From positions 1-64,000 of the forward strand of contig CAZGSD010000001.1 of assembly GCA_964528305.1 (NCBI GenBank): a stretch of 64,000 nucleotides of DNA. Direction: 5' to 3'. A program made the position numbers and the translations under genes. This stretch comes from CAZGSD01 sp964528305 (GTDB lineage: Bacteria; Patescibacteriota; Gracilibacteria; UBA1369). Below the pieces are notes generated by a model. It was given only the letters and a program-made list of their open reading frames with translations, was not told the DNA's origin and made no database searches. This document shows, piece after piece, positions 1-8,806 of this stretch; position 1 is the stretch's first letter, and every line of letters starts with the position of its first letter.

Positions 1-3000
1 TTATTTAGCCCGGGTGATTTCCGTGCCCTGATAATAATATTTGATAATGTCTTGGTAGGATTTGCCGCTATTGGCTAGAGCGGTTGCTCCGCAGCCGGAA
101 AGACCGACGCCATGTCCGGAAAAAGCGGTGGACTGACAATGTGAGTCGTCAACACTCGGTAAAAATGGTGTATCTGTCCACCCCCATTTGTCACGGGCAG
201 AGATGGTTCGTTTGCCGTCTGATTTACTGAAATAAGGTGTTTTGATTAATTTACCCTGATAGGTGACGTACTGACCGGCGGTCTCGGTAGCCAGGCGCGC
301 TGTTTTGGGTGAGCGGGATTCGAAGGCATAGCCCAGATATTTTTGAGAATAATTGGGATCATCGTTGAGATCGAAAGGCGCGCCTGGGAATTTGCGGGCT
401 ATATCCATATAGTAACGGGCATAGGTACGGGCTATGACCATGATGGTTTTGATTTTCTCATCAGGAGCAGTGGAACTTTCTTCCGCTATGCCTTTGAGAT
501 AATCCTCCAGGGATAATTCATTGATGATGTGCATTTCACCATTGTAAATCAGCGCTTCCAAAACTCCACGGAAGAGATTGTTATTGGCTTTGTCGCCCCA
601 AGTGTTGCGGCGCTCCCAATTATCTATGCGCATGATTACAGAATCGTGAGATGGGACAAATCTTGGCTTGGATGAAACATTGAAAGTCTGACCATTGGAG
701 GAGACTAAAAATATATTATTTTTAAACTCCACATTTACTTTTTGTTCAGCAGAAAAATCTGCTAAATGTCTCACGCCCTCAAATAAAGAAAAGGGGCCGC
801 TTCCGGAAATTACTGCTGGATTGCCACGATAGGATAGGTCGACGCGTACCGGCCGCGGCGCTGTGGCCGTATCAAACTGGGTGCTGGCAATATTCACGGC
901 GGAAGAAGCAGGTGTGCTGCTGGTACCCGCGGCCGGTATACTAACGAAAATCTCCACTGGTTTAGAAATAGTGCGCGGCGCAATACCAGGAATTTTGCTA
1001 ATGCTCTCTGCGGCCCCACGCAGTGGTGCAGGCCCACGAACAGATTCCCCTTCTTCCAGACTGGGGTTTCCGGCAGCGGTATTTTTGTCTACCACTATCT
1101 GGAGGAAAGTGTTTTTATTTTCCATCCACTGTACGGCTTCTACTACTGGCGTGAAATATTCGCGATAAGTGCCTTCCTGTTCTGGTATGCGAATTTGAAA
1201 AGTGAAATTAGCGCTCTCCCCTGGTTTGACCTGATCCTCTATCATTCCAGCTAAACGAGTAGATGGTATAACCAACAATTTATTATAGTGATCACGTGGT
1301 TTATCAGCACCGAGCATTAATTTGTTAACACCATTTTTCTGCCAGGTGGCGGTGCCTTTATTACGCAAACGTACCTGGACGTCGATCACTTCTCCGCGCT
1401 CGAAATCATATTTACTGTAAAGAGTACTGAGCAGCTCGTAATCATAGGCTAGTTTTGGTGGAGGTGTCGCAACCTGTAAAGCCATAGTCATGCTAGAGGC
1501 GGAGACTGCCCCATTGATTGATGGATTAATTTTTATCAGGCCAGATCCACTGATTGCTCCGGTTTGTAGAGCAAACTTGATGTCCACACTTTGCCCTGGA
1601 CCAACTTCACGGCGGATTTTTTCACTGCGTAAATCCCGATGATTTTTCAAAAAATTCTGGCTGGTCTGGTCTGAAACAATCTGGAAAGTAGTTTGAGCTC
1701 CCCAGGCCTTGAGTCCGCTGTTTTTTATTTTTAAAACAATATTTTTGCGGCTGGACGGTTGCATAGTGATAACCGGGGCACCGCTACTCGCCCAAGCTGC
1801 TTGATATTCTCGAGTTTTTTCTCGCTCTCCAGCCGCCGCAATCTCGACTTTGGCCAGCTTGCGTAATATGGGGAGCAGAGCGTAAAGCCTGTCGCCGGGA
1901 CAGGATGTAGACATCACTTCGCGATGCCCCATCACATTGGGATAATTTTCACCACGAAAAGTGCTGGCACCTTCTGTATCGATATTATATTGTGCCGCTT
2001 TTTGTTGAATTAGAGCTGCCAGTGAACTGAGAACAGCCTCAGAAGGTTCGTCATCCTGATAATTCCCTAAAACTGCTATACCTATGGACCCATGGTTACC
2101 ACGGCCGGCATGTGCCCCCACTACCATTTCGCCACCGAAACGCCCTTCATAGATATTGCCCTGCTGGTCAATAATATAATTATAGCCAATATCACCCCAA
2201 CCTTTGGACAAAGTATGCCAAACATAAATATCGCGAATAGCCTTTGCCGGGTCATCTAGATTTTTAACCGTGGCCGTATGATGAATAACAATTTTCTTGA
2301 TACTTTCCGGATAGCTGAGTGGCCAGGTCAATTGCCTGCCCTCGCTATCAGTTTCGACGCGGCGGCTCTCTTTTAACTCACTAGCGAATTTAGTATAATA
2401 GTCGTCTTCCACTTTGATTAAATCAGCTCCTTTGGAACTCTCTACGGGGTGATAGAGACGCAGGGATTCATCCGCTCCCCACTCCTGCCGGCTGATAATT
2501 CTTACTGGACCGGTTGATACTGGTACAGTAATCGCGGGCTTGGACTGGGGCAAAACTGGTGGCCGTGCATTACTTCTAATCTCGCGGGAAAAAACGGTTG
2601 GGGCTTCAGCCTGAGCCACTAGAGAACTGCCTGTAGTTAATAATGACGCCTGTAAATCTCTATTTAGCGAATGTACCCTGATTTTGCCGGCCGTTTGACT
2701 GGATGACTCCTGGATAGTAGCCAAATGTGGCGGTTCTGGAGTGACCTCAGCATTGATAAAAGTGAATTGCAGATTTTCCAATATGGGAGTCTGATCAGCG
2801 ATCTGAGACTCGAGTCGTATTCTGTATTGGTAAGTGTCAGCCAGATTAGTGGTCAAAAAACTGGATACTCTGCCGGATAGAGAGTGATTTTCTTCTTCAC
2901 TTTCCTGATGATCATCTATAGATGGTTCCAGGGGGTACCAGTCGGAATACTGCCCCTGTTTTTTGAAACGGACCTCTAGTAGGGCTGATGTACCAATTGG

Positions 3001-3285
3001 TAAATACTGCTGCCAGGTGGCGCCTAGTCCGGAAAAAGTGATGGGAGCTGTTTTTTCTGGTGATAGATAGGTGATATTCGGCTCATAGGTAAGGGGCTGC
3101 CCCTCTGGTATGGCACGATAAAAAGGCTCTACAGGCTTGGCTGCGACTTTTGCAGCTGGGCGTGGTGCTTCCTGAGCGATAGCTGCTGGCAGACAAAAAC
3201 TGGAAGAGCAGATAAACAAGAGCAGGCTGGCTAGTAGCCTTTGACTGCGGAGACGGTGAAATGACTGATGCGGTGTGAGACCCAT
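1..3285 (-). CDS. Secreted N-acetylmuramoyl-L-alanine amidase (PGRP type) fused to a C-terminal SpoIID/LytB domain
   Basis: A 1094-residue cell-wall protein. It opens with a hydrophobic signal segment (residues about 17-38, probable cleavage after AIA). Residues about 60-180 look like an all-beta module. An amidase_2/PGRP domain spans about 325-470, with candidate zinc ligands in IHHTA (His335/336), GHRE (His454) and SCPG (Cys462). This family cleaves the amide between MurNAc and the stem peptide. Two immunoglobulin-like stretches follow at about 500-740. The last ~220 residues resemble SpoIID, a lytic transglycosylase family acting on denuded glycan (SLEDYLKGIAEESS, ARTYARYY, GHGVGLSGCGA). 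Seen: one uninterrupted frame with ATG at 3285 and TAA at 1-3. Inferred: one exported protein that trims peptides and then cuts glycan. Its neighbour reads away on the other strand. Confidence 0.9.
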   Translation of the reverse strand: MGLTPHQSFHRLRSQRLLASLLLFICSSSFCLPAAIAQEAPRPAAKVAAKPVEPFYRAIPEGQPLTYEPNITYLSPEKTAPITFSGLGATWQQYLPIGTSALLEVRFKKQGQYSDWYPLEPSIDDHQESEEENHSLSGRVSSFLTTNLADTYQYRIRLESQIADQTPILENLQFTFINAEVTPEPPHLATIQESSSQTAGKIRVHSLNRDLQASLLTTGSSLVAQAEAPTVFSREIRSNARPPVLPQSKPAITVPVSTGPVRIISRQEWGADESLRLYHPVESSKGADLIKVEDDYYTKFASELKESRRVETDSEGRQLTWPLSYPESIKKIVIHHTATVKNLDDPAKAIRDIYVWHTLSKGWGDIGYNYIIDQQGNIYEGRFGGEMVVGAHAGRGNHGSIGIAVLGNYQDDEPSEAVLSSLAALIQQKAAQYNIDTEGASTFRGENYPNVMGHREVMSTSCPGDRLYALLPILRKLAKVEIAAAGEREKTREYQAAWASSGAPVITMQPSSRKNIVLKIKNSGLKAWGAQTTFQIVSDQTSQNFLKNHRDLRSEKIRREVGPGQSVDIKFALQTGAISGSGLIKINPSINGAVSASSMTMALQVATPPPKLAYDYELLSTLYSKYDFERGEVIDVQVRLRNKGTATWQKNGVNKLMLGADKPRDHYNKLLVIPSTRLAGMIEDQVKPGESANFTFQIRIPEQEGTYREYFTPVVEAVQWMENKNTFLQIVVDKNTAAGNPSLEEGESVRGPAPLRGAAESISKIPGIAPRTISKPVEIFVSIPAAGTSSTPASSAVNIASTQFDTATAPRPVRVDLSYRGNPAVISGSGPFSLFEGVRHLADFSAEQKVNVEFKNNIFLVSSNGQTFNVSSKPRFVPSHDSVIMRIDNWERRNTWGDKANNNLFRGVLEALIYNGEMHIINELSLEDYLKGIAEESSTAPDEKIKTIMVIARTYARYYMDIARKFPGAPFDLNDDPNYSQKYLGYAFESRSPKTARLATETAGQYVTYQGKLIKTPYFSKSDGKRTISARDKWGWTDTPFLPSVDDSHCQSTAFSGHGVGLSGCGATALANSGKSYQDIIKYYYQGTEITRAK

Positions 3286-3356
3286 GGACGATTTATATAA
3301 TCTTTAAATTTTACCACAAAATAGCCATCGGGAGTATGATAAAGAAGCATTTCAAC

Positions 3357-3384
3357 TTGATTTTAGCCAAAAGGTTAGTATATT
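3357..3384 (+). promoter_or_regulatory. Predicted sigma70-type promoter for the 3415 gene
   Basis: TTGATT at 3357-3362, 16-nt spacer, TATATT at 3379-3384. It lies in the divergent space between the amidase gene and the 3415 gene. A GAGG purine run at 3401-3404 sits 10 nt before the TTG start. Confidence 0.5.
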
Positions 3385-3414
3385 TGCATTAATCGGTTTA
3401 GAGGAAAGCAATTT

Positions 3415-4758
3415 TTGTTTATGGCTTTAGCATACAATGTTAGGTTCAAGAAATTGAACCCTTCTGGCAAAGTGTTGGTGGAAAAGGAAGGCGAAGTGGT
3501 TTTTGACCGCAAATACTTGCGACTCAAAGGCAAAGGAGCCAATGATCATGGTGAAACTATTGATTTTACCGACATGAAAGAAATACATGTTGGAGAAAAC
3601 AACTTTGTTTTCAGTACTTTTGACAAAGAATTATTTGAACTGTGTAATTTTAGTGACAGCCTGGAAAACTTTTTAACGGATTTCTACCGCGTCAAAAATG
3701 AATTTTTTGCGGAAAATTTATTTATGAGAGTAGGAATGCTGGTTGCTCAATTCGACTGTAATATAGAAATAGTGAACTCACTCGGAAAATCTTTTTCCAA
3801 AGGCCGCGCCTCCATGCAAATTTACGAATCCAGTATTCTTTTCCTCCCGAAACACTCTGATGCTTTTGCCATAAATCTGAACTTCATGAGGCATCATCAA
3901 TTCATGGATGATGAATATTTATTGCAGATCGAAACAGATAGCGGGACTAAAATTAATATCTCGCGACTGGGTTCACATTTTGGAGAGGCACAAGAAGTTC
4001 TGGAAAAATGTCTGGAGCAGATGTATCAAAAAGTGCTAAACAATTTGAATCAAATTTTTACCGGTTTTTCCGTCGCCACACTGCTCAAACTGGCTTATGC
4101 CGTCAAGGATGGCAAGGCGGTAGAAATTGCCGCATTGAAAAAAATTGATGCAGCCCTGCCACAAAAAGTGATGGAATTAGCCCTGGCCGGTAATGATGAT
4201 TTATATAAAAAAATCCAATTTCTGCGAAGTCTGGACAAGGAAGAAAAACTTCTGCTCGGCTTCACCATGGAAGAAGACAAGTCAGCGCGTGAAGTACGAA
4301 TGAAATCATGGTTTTTGTGCGCTCTCCCCTCTCTCAATGTGATAGCTATGGGAGTGGCCAATTCACCCAATGATAGAAGAGTGTTTTTCTTTAGAATTGT
4401 CATGGAACAGGGGGACCCCACCGATAAACTGGAAGCCAAGCTATTGGAAATTAATCAATGTATGGTGATGTTTGGTTATGATTTAGGCCCGCTTTTAAAA
4501 GATAAAAATGAATTGAGAAAAACCAAATATCGCGTCGCGATTTTACGCATGGCTTTTCTGCGACTGTTTCGTAAATCGCTATTGGGATATAGCCAGGCTA
4601 GCGACCTAGAAAAATTCAAAGATGATACCAATCGCTATCTAACGCTGGCCAAGGCTGCCCCAATAATGCCGTCCAGGCGACGCCGCATATTTAGACCAGC
4701 TTTCAAGAGATCTTCACCAAAATTTATTGGGGGCAGCGGGGAGAAAATGTTAAAATAA
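3415..4758 (+). CDS. Hypothetical protein, 447 aa, soluble
   Basis: Family not recognised. The frame opens with TTG at 3415; an ATG lies two codons later (3421). The GAGG at 3401-3404 is better spaced for the TTG. No signal peptide or membrane helix is visible. The first ~60 residues look like a small beta-rich fold with alternating hydrophobic and charged residues (about 15-55), and a similar beta-rich stretch recurs around 115-190. This could be two PH-like or PilZ-like barrels, but that is only an impression. The middle (about 210-300) is helical, and the C-terminus is very basic (SRRRRIFRPAFKRSS), suggesting nucleic-acid or membrane contact. Thioredoxin follows 30 nt downstream on the same strand, so the two may be co-transcribed. 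Confidence 0.7.
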   Translation: MFMALAYNVRFKKLNPSGKVLVEKEGEVVFDRKYLRLKGKGANDHGETIDFTDMKEIHVGENNFVFSTFDKELFELCNFSDSLENFLTDFYRVKNEFFAENLFMRVGMLVAQFDCNIEIVNSLGKSFSKGRASMQIYESSILFLPKHSDAFAINLNFMRHHQFMDDEYLLQIETDSGTKINISRLGSHFGEAQEVLEKCLEQMYQKVLNNLNQIFTGFSVATLLKLAYAVKDGKAVEIAALKKIDAALPQKVMELALAGNDDLYKKIQFLRSLDKEEKLLLGFTMEEDKSAREVRMKSWFLCALPSLNVIAMGVANSPNDRRVFFFRIVMEQGDPTDKLEAKLLEINQCMVMFGYDLGPLLKDKNELRKTKYRVAILRMAFLRLFRKSLLGYSQASDLEKFKDDTNRYLTLAKAAPIMPSRRRRIFRPAFKRSSPKFIGGSGEKMLK

Positions 4759-4788
4759 CAGTGAATTAATTTTATTAAGTAGATTTAT

Positions 4789-5115
4789 ATGGCAGAGCAC
4801 ATTCATGACAGCAATTTTGATAGCGAAGTTTTACAATCCCAGGTGCCAGTGCTGGTGGATTTTTATGCCGAATGGTGTGGCCCCTGCAAAATGATGTCGC
4901 CAGCCATAGACAAATTAGCAGAGGCTTATCAGGGGCGACTCAAAATTGTGAAACTAGATATCGATGCAAATGAAATCAATCGCGATAAATTTCAAATACA
5001 AAGCATACCAACTCTGATTTTTTTTAGAGATGGAAAAGAAGTGAAAAAAATGATTGGATTCAAAAGCGAAGAAATGTTGCGTGGAGAAATTGAGCAGGTG
5101 TTGGCAAACAAGTAA
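4789..5115 (+). CDS. trxA: Thioredoxin
   Basis: A 108-residue classical cytosolic thioredoxin, which reduces protein disulfides using electrons from thioredoxin reductase. The redox motif WCGPCKM is at residues 29-35 (Cys30, Cys33). The preceding VDFYAEW strand and the cis-proline in SIPTLIFF are present, and length is normal for the family. There is no signal peptide. It follows the 3415 gene on the same strand, and its stop codon directly abuts the stop of the convergent RNase HI gene. No thioredoxin reductase is encoded in this window. Confidence 0.96.
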   Translation: MAEHIHDSNFDSEVLQSQVPVLVDFYAEWCGPCKMMSPAIDKLAEAYQGRLKIVKLDIDANEINRDKFQIQSIPTLIFFRDGKEVKKMIGFKSEEMLRGEIEQVLANK

Positions 5116-5562
5116 TTATTGTTGATGACCTTTAGCAACCTCCTGTGCTAGCTCAGCCGCAGCGAAAGCCAATTTATCGCACTGGTTATTCCAGTGATTA
5201 TTGGCGTGAGCTTTGACCCAGTGCAGATGAAAATTTATTTGTGGTCGTAGTGAATCAATTTCTTCCCACAAATCTGTGTTAGCTTTTTTCTTCCATCCTT
5301 GATTGATAGTTTGCACTAATAAATTCGAATCAGAATTTATTTCTATCTGATGCAAAGGAAAATTTTTCTGCAAATATTTTAACGATTCTAGAAATGCAGT
5401 CATCTCCATTCTGTTGTTGGTGGTGTGAAGAGAGCGCCCGGATTGCTGAAAAATTATTTTTTCTGACTCTGATTTTTCCCCTTCTAGAACGAGAAAAGCC
5501 CACCCACCAGGACCGGGGTTCCCGAGACAACTTCCATCAGTGTATACAATTATTTTTGACAA
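5116..5562 (-). CDS. rnhA: Ribonuclease HI
   Basis: A 148-residue enzyme that cleaves the RNA strand of RNA-DNA hybrids (R-loops, Okazaki primers). Family signatures are clear: YTDGSCLGNPGPGG at the N-terminus supplies the first catalytic Asp, TTNNRMEMTA the Glu, INSDSNLLV the next Asp, and WVKAHANNHWNNQCDKLA the basic-protrusion/final acidic region. Length matches bacterial type 1 RNase H. It converges on trxA with no intergenic bases. An upstream promoter was not resolved; the gene is divergent from the lysine-rich peptide gene. Confidence 0.96.
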   Translation of the reverse strand: MSKIIVYTDGSCLGNPGPGGWAFLVLEGEKSESEKIIFQQSGRSLHTTNNRMEMTAFLESLKYLQKNFPLHQIEINSDSNLLVQTINQGWKKKANTDLWEEIDSLRPQINFHLHWVKAHANNHWNNQCDKLAFAAAELAQEVAKGHQQ

Positions 5563-5623
5563 AATATTTTTTAAATTACGATAGAAGTTTAGCAGTAAAA
5601 TAAAAAAACACAGCGAAATTTTG

Positions 5624-5653
5624 TTGCTATTTCTGTCAAAATTTTGTTATAGT
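5624..5653 (+). promoter_or_regulatory. Predicted promoter for the lysine-rich peptide gene
   Basis: TTGCTA at 5624-5629, 18-nt spacer, TATAGT at 5648-5653. A short stem-loop (TTTTGG ... CCAAAA, about 5656-5680) lies in the ~50-nt leader before the ATG at 5708. Confidence 0.5.
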
Positions 5654-5707
5654 GCTTTTGGTTTTGGAAATACCAAAATATATTTAACCCCTTAAACAAA
5701 ACAAAAT

Positions 5708-5815
5708 ATGGCGGTAAAAAAGAAAGCAAAAAAGGTTGCTAAAAAAGCACCAAAGAAAGCTGTAAAAAAACCAGCTAAGAAAAAAGCAGTAAAAAAAGCT
5801 GCTAAGAAAAAATAA
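5708..5815 (+). CDS. Lysine/alanine-rich 35-residue basic peptide (histone H1-like tail)
   Basis: A complete small ORF from ATG at 5708 to TAA at 5813-5815. It consists almost only of Lys, Ala, Val and Pro in repeats of the type KKxxKKA (start MAVKKKAKKVAKKAPKK). The composition matches the C-terminal tails of histone H1-like and HU-tail proteins, which bind DNA or RNA electrostatically. It has a promoter-like sequence upstream and a strong terminator directly downstream, so it appears to be an independent monocistronic gene rather than a chance lysine run. A similar Lys/Ala-rich head occurs in the protein starting at 63002. Binding DNA is an inference from composition; no fold can be assigned. 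Confidence 0.75.
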   Translation: MAVKKKAKKVAKKAPKKAVKKPAKKKAVKKAAKKK

Positions 5816-5842
5816 TCGAGAATTAATTTCTCGTTTGCGAAG

Positions 5843-5871
5843 AGCCCTCTCCTCTAGGAAAAGGGCTTTTT
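5843..5871 (+). terminator. Intrinsic terminator after the lysine-rich peptide gene
   Basis: AGCCCT (5843-5848) pairs with AGGGCT (5862-5867), followed directly by a T run. A second small inverted repeat (CGAGAA ... TTCTCG, about 5816-5833) precedes it. Confidence 0.75.
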
Positions 5872-5948
5872 AAATGTCTTTTTATTTTTCGACTAATGAC
5901 TGCTATTATATAAGTGTACGCACTTATACTGGATTTATCGTGAGCAAA

Positions 5949-8417
5949 ATGGGAAAGAAAAATAAAAAAAAGCAGCGCAAAAAAAATGATAAACATTTTC
6001 AATCTGAACACCCTGTGAATCAGTTATCTGGTTATAGCGCGCAACGAGACGCGGATTTGATTGAGGCAAAAAAAATAATGTCTGAAGTAAATGCTCATAC
6101 ACAGGCGGCAATAAAATTTTCTGAACCATTGAAAATTATGCCTGTTGCTGAGAAAGAAGATTTATCACCAGCGCGTAAACCGATTGGAAAATGGCGGAGC
6201 AAGATGATGGATATATCTGGTCGACTAGCGCTGTATCTGACCCCACTGCGACTGGCTTTTTATATTGCTTCCGGAATCATGCTGTTTTTGGTCGCAGTCT
6301 ATACTTGTGTTTGGGCCATATGGGGTCGTGATCTTCCTGATGTGCGTCAATTAAAGGCTCTGAATTTTGCTGAAACAACCACTATTTACGATCGCAATGG
6401 AGGTGTACTGTATCGTATTTTTGGAGAGGAAAACAGAAGATATGTGCCGCTACAACAAATAAATAAAAAAGTTGTAGACGCCACTATTTCCATAGAAGAT
6501 AAAAATTTTTATGGGCATTTTGGATTTGATCCGATTGGCATCATTCGCGCGCAGATAAATAATCTAGATGAAGACAATACCCTGCAGGGTGCTTCTACCA
6601 TCACTCAGCAATTGGCCAGGAATCTCTATTTATCTCCGGAGAGGTCGATGGATAGAAAAATCAAAGAACTAATTTTAGCAGTACAGATTGAATGGAATTA
6701 TTCCAAAGATGAAATTTTGGAAATGTATTTTAATAAAATTCCTTATGGCTCAAATGCATTTGGCATTGAGGCAGCTGCAAAAACGTTTTTTGGAAAAACA
6801 TCTGCTGAAATGAATTTATTGGAAGCTAGTGTTTTAGCTTCATTACCAAAAGCCACCTCACTTTACTCTCCATATTCCCATAGAAAAGAATTGATGGGTT
6901 ACTGCCAAGTAGAGCAATGCTCTTCTCCTGAGGATAGTAATTATATCTGGGGACGCAAAGATTATGTTCTACACCGTATGCTGGAAGATGGAAAAATTAA
7001 CAAAGAAGATGTTTTACAAGCTTGGCGCGATGGTTTTGGACTGCAATTCCAGGAATCCAAACATCGAATCAAGTCTGAGCATTTTGTTTTTTATGTCAAA
7101 GATTATTTGGAGAAAAAGTATGGACAGGAGATGGTGGCAAGTGGAGGACTAGAGGTTATGACTACGCTTGATCCCCTGCTTCAGGATTATGCAGAAAAAC
7201 TGATAGCGGAAAAATATGAGAGCAATGTGAAAAGGTATGGAGCTAATAATGCTGCACTGGTGTCGCTAGACCCTCATACTGGTGGCATATTAGCGATGGT
7301 TGGTTCAGTGAATTATTGGAATCCAGATATAGATGGCCAGGTTAATATAGCGACTAGTTTGCGGCAGCCCGGTTCGACTTTTAAACCTCTGGTTTATGCA
7401 AATGCAATAGAAAATGCCGGCATCGGTTCTGGAACAGTGCTTGGTGATTATAAAACTAAATTCGGGGATAATTATATGCCCAATAATTCTGACAATGAAT
7501 TTAAGGGGAAAATGACTGTTCGTTCTGCCCTGGCTCAATCACGAAATATTCCAGCGATAAAAGCCTGGTACGTCGGTGGTGAAGAAAATAAATTATTGGA
7601 TTTTTTGGACAAGGTTGGGGTGAGAAGTCTGCGAGAATTTAAAGATAAATATAATAGTATTCCTGATAGGAAATGGGATTTCAGTTATGGCCCAGCTATG
7701 GCTATTGGGAGTGGCGAGGTGAGGTTGCTCGACTTGGCTGGTGCTTACGCATCGTTTGCTAATGGCGGGCGCTTCAATCCAGTTAATCCGATATTGGAAG
7801 TGCGAGATAGAAACGGCAATGTACTGGAAAAGTATGAAGATAGAGGGGTTCAGGCCATGCGACCAGAAACTGCTTTTATCATTAACTCAATTTTATCTGA
7901 TATTACTGCCAGGCCGATTGGGTCGTGGAGAAATGTATTAACTATTGATGGACAAAATCTTTCCGCCAAAACCGGGACATCCAATAAAAAGGTTGGCAAA
8001 GCCAGTTACCCCAATAATTTACTGACTATAGGATATACACCAACTATTTTATCAGCAACCTGGGTGGGGAATTCAGATGGCAGGCAAACCGCAGCCCGAG
8101 CCTGGGGAGAGTTCACCGCCGCTCCGATCAACAAAGCATTTCTGGAATTCGCTCTGAAAGACAAACCGCTAGTAGAATATGAACGTCCAGCTGGCGTGAT
8201 TGCTGTGGGCAAAGAGTTTTACCCACCTAATTGGGATAAAAAGAAAAATTATGACGCCCCATTCAAACCAGTAGATCGAAAAGATTGCACGCCCGAGGAA
8301 AGAGAAAAAGATCCTGGTTTATGCAAAACTAAAGAAGAACAGGAGGCTTCGGATCGTGCCAAAGAGGCGGCCGCTACTCCGGAAAAGCCCTTAAATACTG
8401 GCGGGTTTAACAGATAA
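5949..8417 (+). CDS. Class A penicillin-binding protein (glycosyltransferase GT51 + transpeptidase)
   Basis: A bifunctional peptidoglycan synthase anchored in the cytoplasmic membrane. After a strongly basic cytosolic head (GKKNKKKQRKK) comes one membrane segment (about 100-125 from this start). The GT51 domain follows with EDKNFYGHFGFDP and GASTITQQLARN. The transpeptidase has the SxxK serine in PGSTFKPL, SxN as SRN and KTG as AKTGTS. The frame is open upstream to an ATG at 5874, but that start overlaps the terminator of the previous gene. The ATG at 5949 (or GTG at 5940) preceding the basic head is preferred. The C-terminal tail is charged and low-complexity. It presumably works with the amidase/SpoIID protein at 1-3285 in wall turnover. 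Confidence 0.93.
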   Translation: MGKKNKKKQRKKNDKHFQSEHPVNQLSGYSAQRDADLIEAKKIMSEVNAHTQAAIKFSEPLKIMPVAEKEDLSPARKPIGKWRSKMMDISGRLALYLTPLRLAFYIASGIMLFLVAVYTCVWAIWGRDLPDVRQLKALNFAETTTIYDRNGGVLYRIFGEENRRYVPLQQINKKVVDATISIEDKNFYGHFGFDPIGIIRAQINNLDEDNTLQGASTITQQLARNLYLSPERSMDRKIKELILAVQIEWNYSKDEILEMYFNKIPYGSNAFGIEAAAKTFFGKTSAEMNLLEASVLASLPKATSLYSPYSHRKELMGYCQVEQCSSPEDSNYIWGRKDYVLHRMLEDGKINKEDVLQAWRDGFGLQFQESKHRIKSEHFVFYVKDYLEKKYGQEMVASGGLEVMTTLDPLLQDYAEKLIAEKYESNVKRYGANNAALVSLDPHTGGILAMVGSVNYWNPDIDGQVNIATSLRQPGSTFKPLVYANAIENAGIGSGTVLGDYKTKFGDNYMPNNSDNEFKGKMTVRSALAQSRNIPAIKAWYVGGEENKLLDFLDKVGVRSLREFKDKYNSIPDRKWDFSYGPAMAIGSGEVRLLDLAGAYASFANGGRFNPVNPILEVRDRNGNVLEKYEDRGVQAMRPETAFIINSILSDITARPIGSWRNVLTIDGQNLSAKTGTSNKKVGKASYPNNLLTIGYTPTILSATWVGNSDGRQTAARAWGEFTAAPINKAFLEFALKDKPLVEYERPAGVIAVGKEFYPPNWDKKKNYDAPFKPVDRKDCTPEEREKDPGLCKTKEEQEASDRAKEAAATPEKPLNTGGFNR

Positions 8418-8494
8418 AACTACAGTAATAGCAAAAGACGTGAATTGAGCGTTTAAATATGCTACTCTGTGGCGGCTTAACTATTATCAATGTG

Positions 8495-8806
8495 ATGAAA
8501 AACATAGGATTGCTCAGTAAAGACGTGATAACCAGAGCACGGATACAGGAAACCGTAGAAGCCAAGGGGGCTCAATTAACTGTAATACATAGCTCATCTT
8601 TTGACGCCAATGCTTTTGACCTGCTGATTGTGGATTTGGATGATCCGGCGGCAATAGTGGTATTGAAACAGCATGGATATCGCTGTATGGCTTTTGCTGC
8701 CGCTCAAGATAGTGACAAAATAGAGATGGCAAAGCGGGCTGGATGTGACAGGGTTTATAAGCATGGAGAGTTTTTCAAAAAAATATTGCCGAATTATAAA
8801 TTCTAA
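8495..8806 (+). CDS. Degenerate receiver-like (CheY-fold) protein
   Basis: About 103 residues with the alternating strand/helix pattern of a response-regulator receiver: MKNIGLLSKD, FDLLIVDLDDP (the Asp in the phosphoacceptor position), RCMAFAAAQD and KRAGCDRVYK. The conserved Thr/Ser and Lys positions look altered, so phosphorylation is uncertain. The frame is open to an ATG at 8459; ATG 8495 is chosen because it begins at the first beta strand as in the family. The next gene starts immediately after its stop (8806/8807), implying translational coupling with the methyltransferase. No output domain is present. Confidence 0.6.
   Translation: MKNIGLLSKDVITRARIQETVEAKGAQLTVIHSSSFDANAFDLLIVDLDDPAAIVVLKQHGYRCMAFAAAQDSDKIEMAKRAGCDRVYKHGEFFKKILPNYKF

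Noticed and set aside
863..1168. 101-codon plus-strand ORF
   Set aside because: Shadow of the amidase/SpoIID gene on the opposite strand; no features of its own.
5874..5948. Extended N-terminus of the class A PBP from ATG 5874
   Set aside because: It would begin inside the terminator of the lysine-rich gene; the basic head starting at 5949 is the normal beginning of such proteins.
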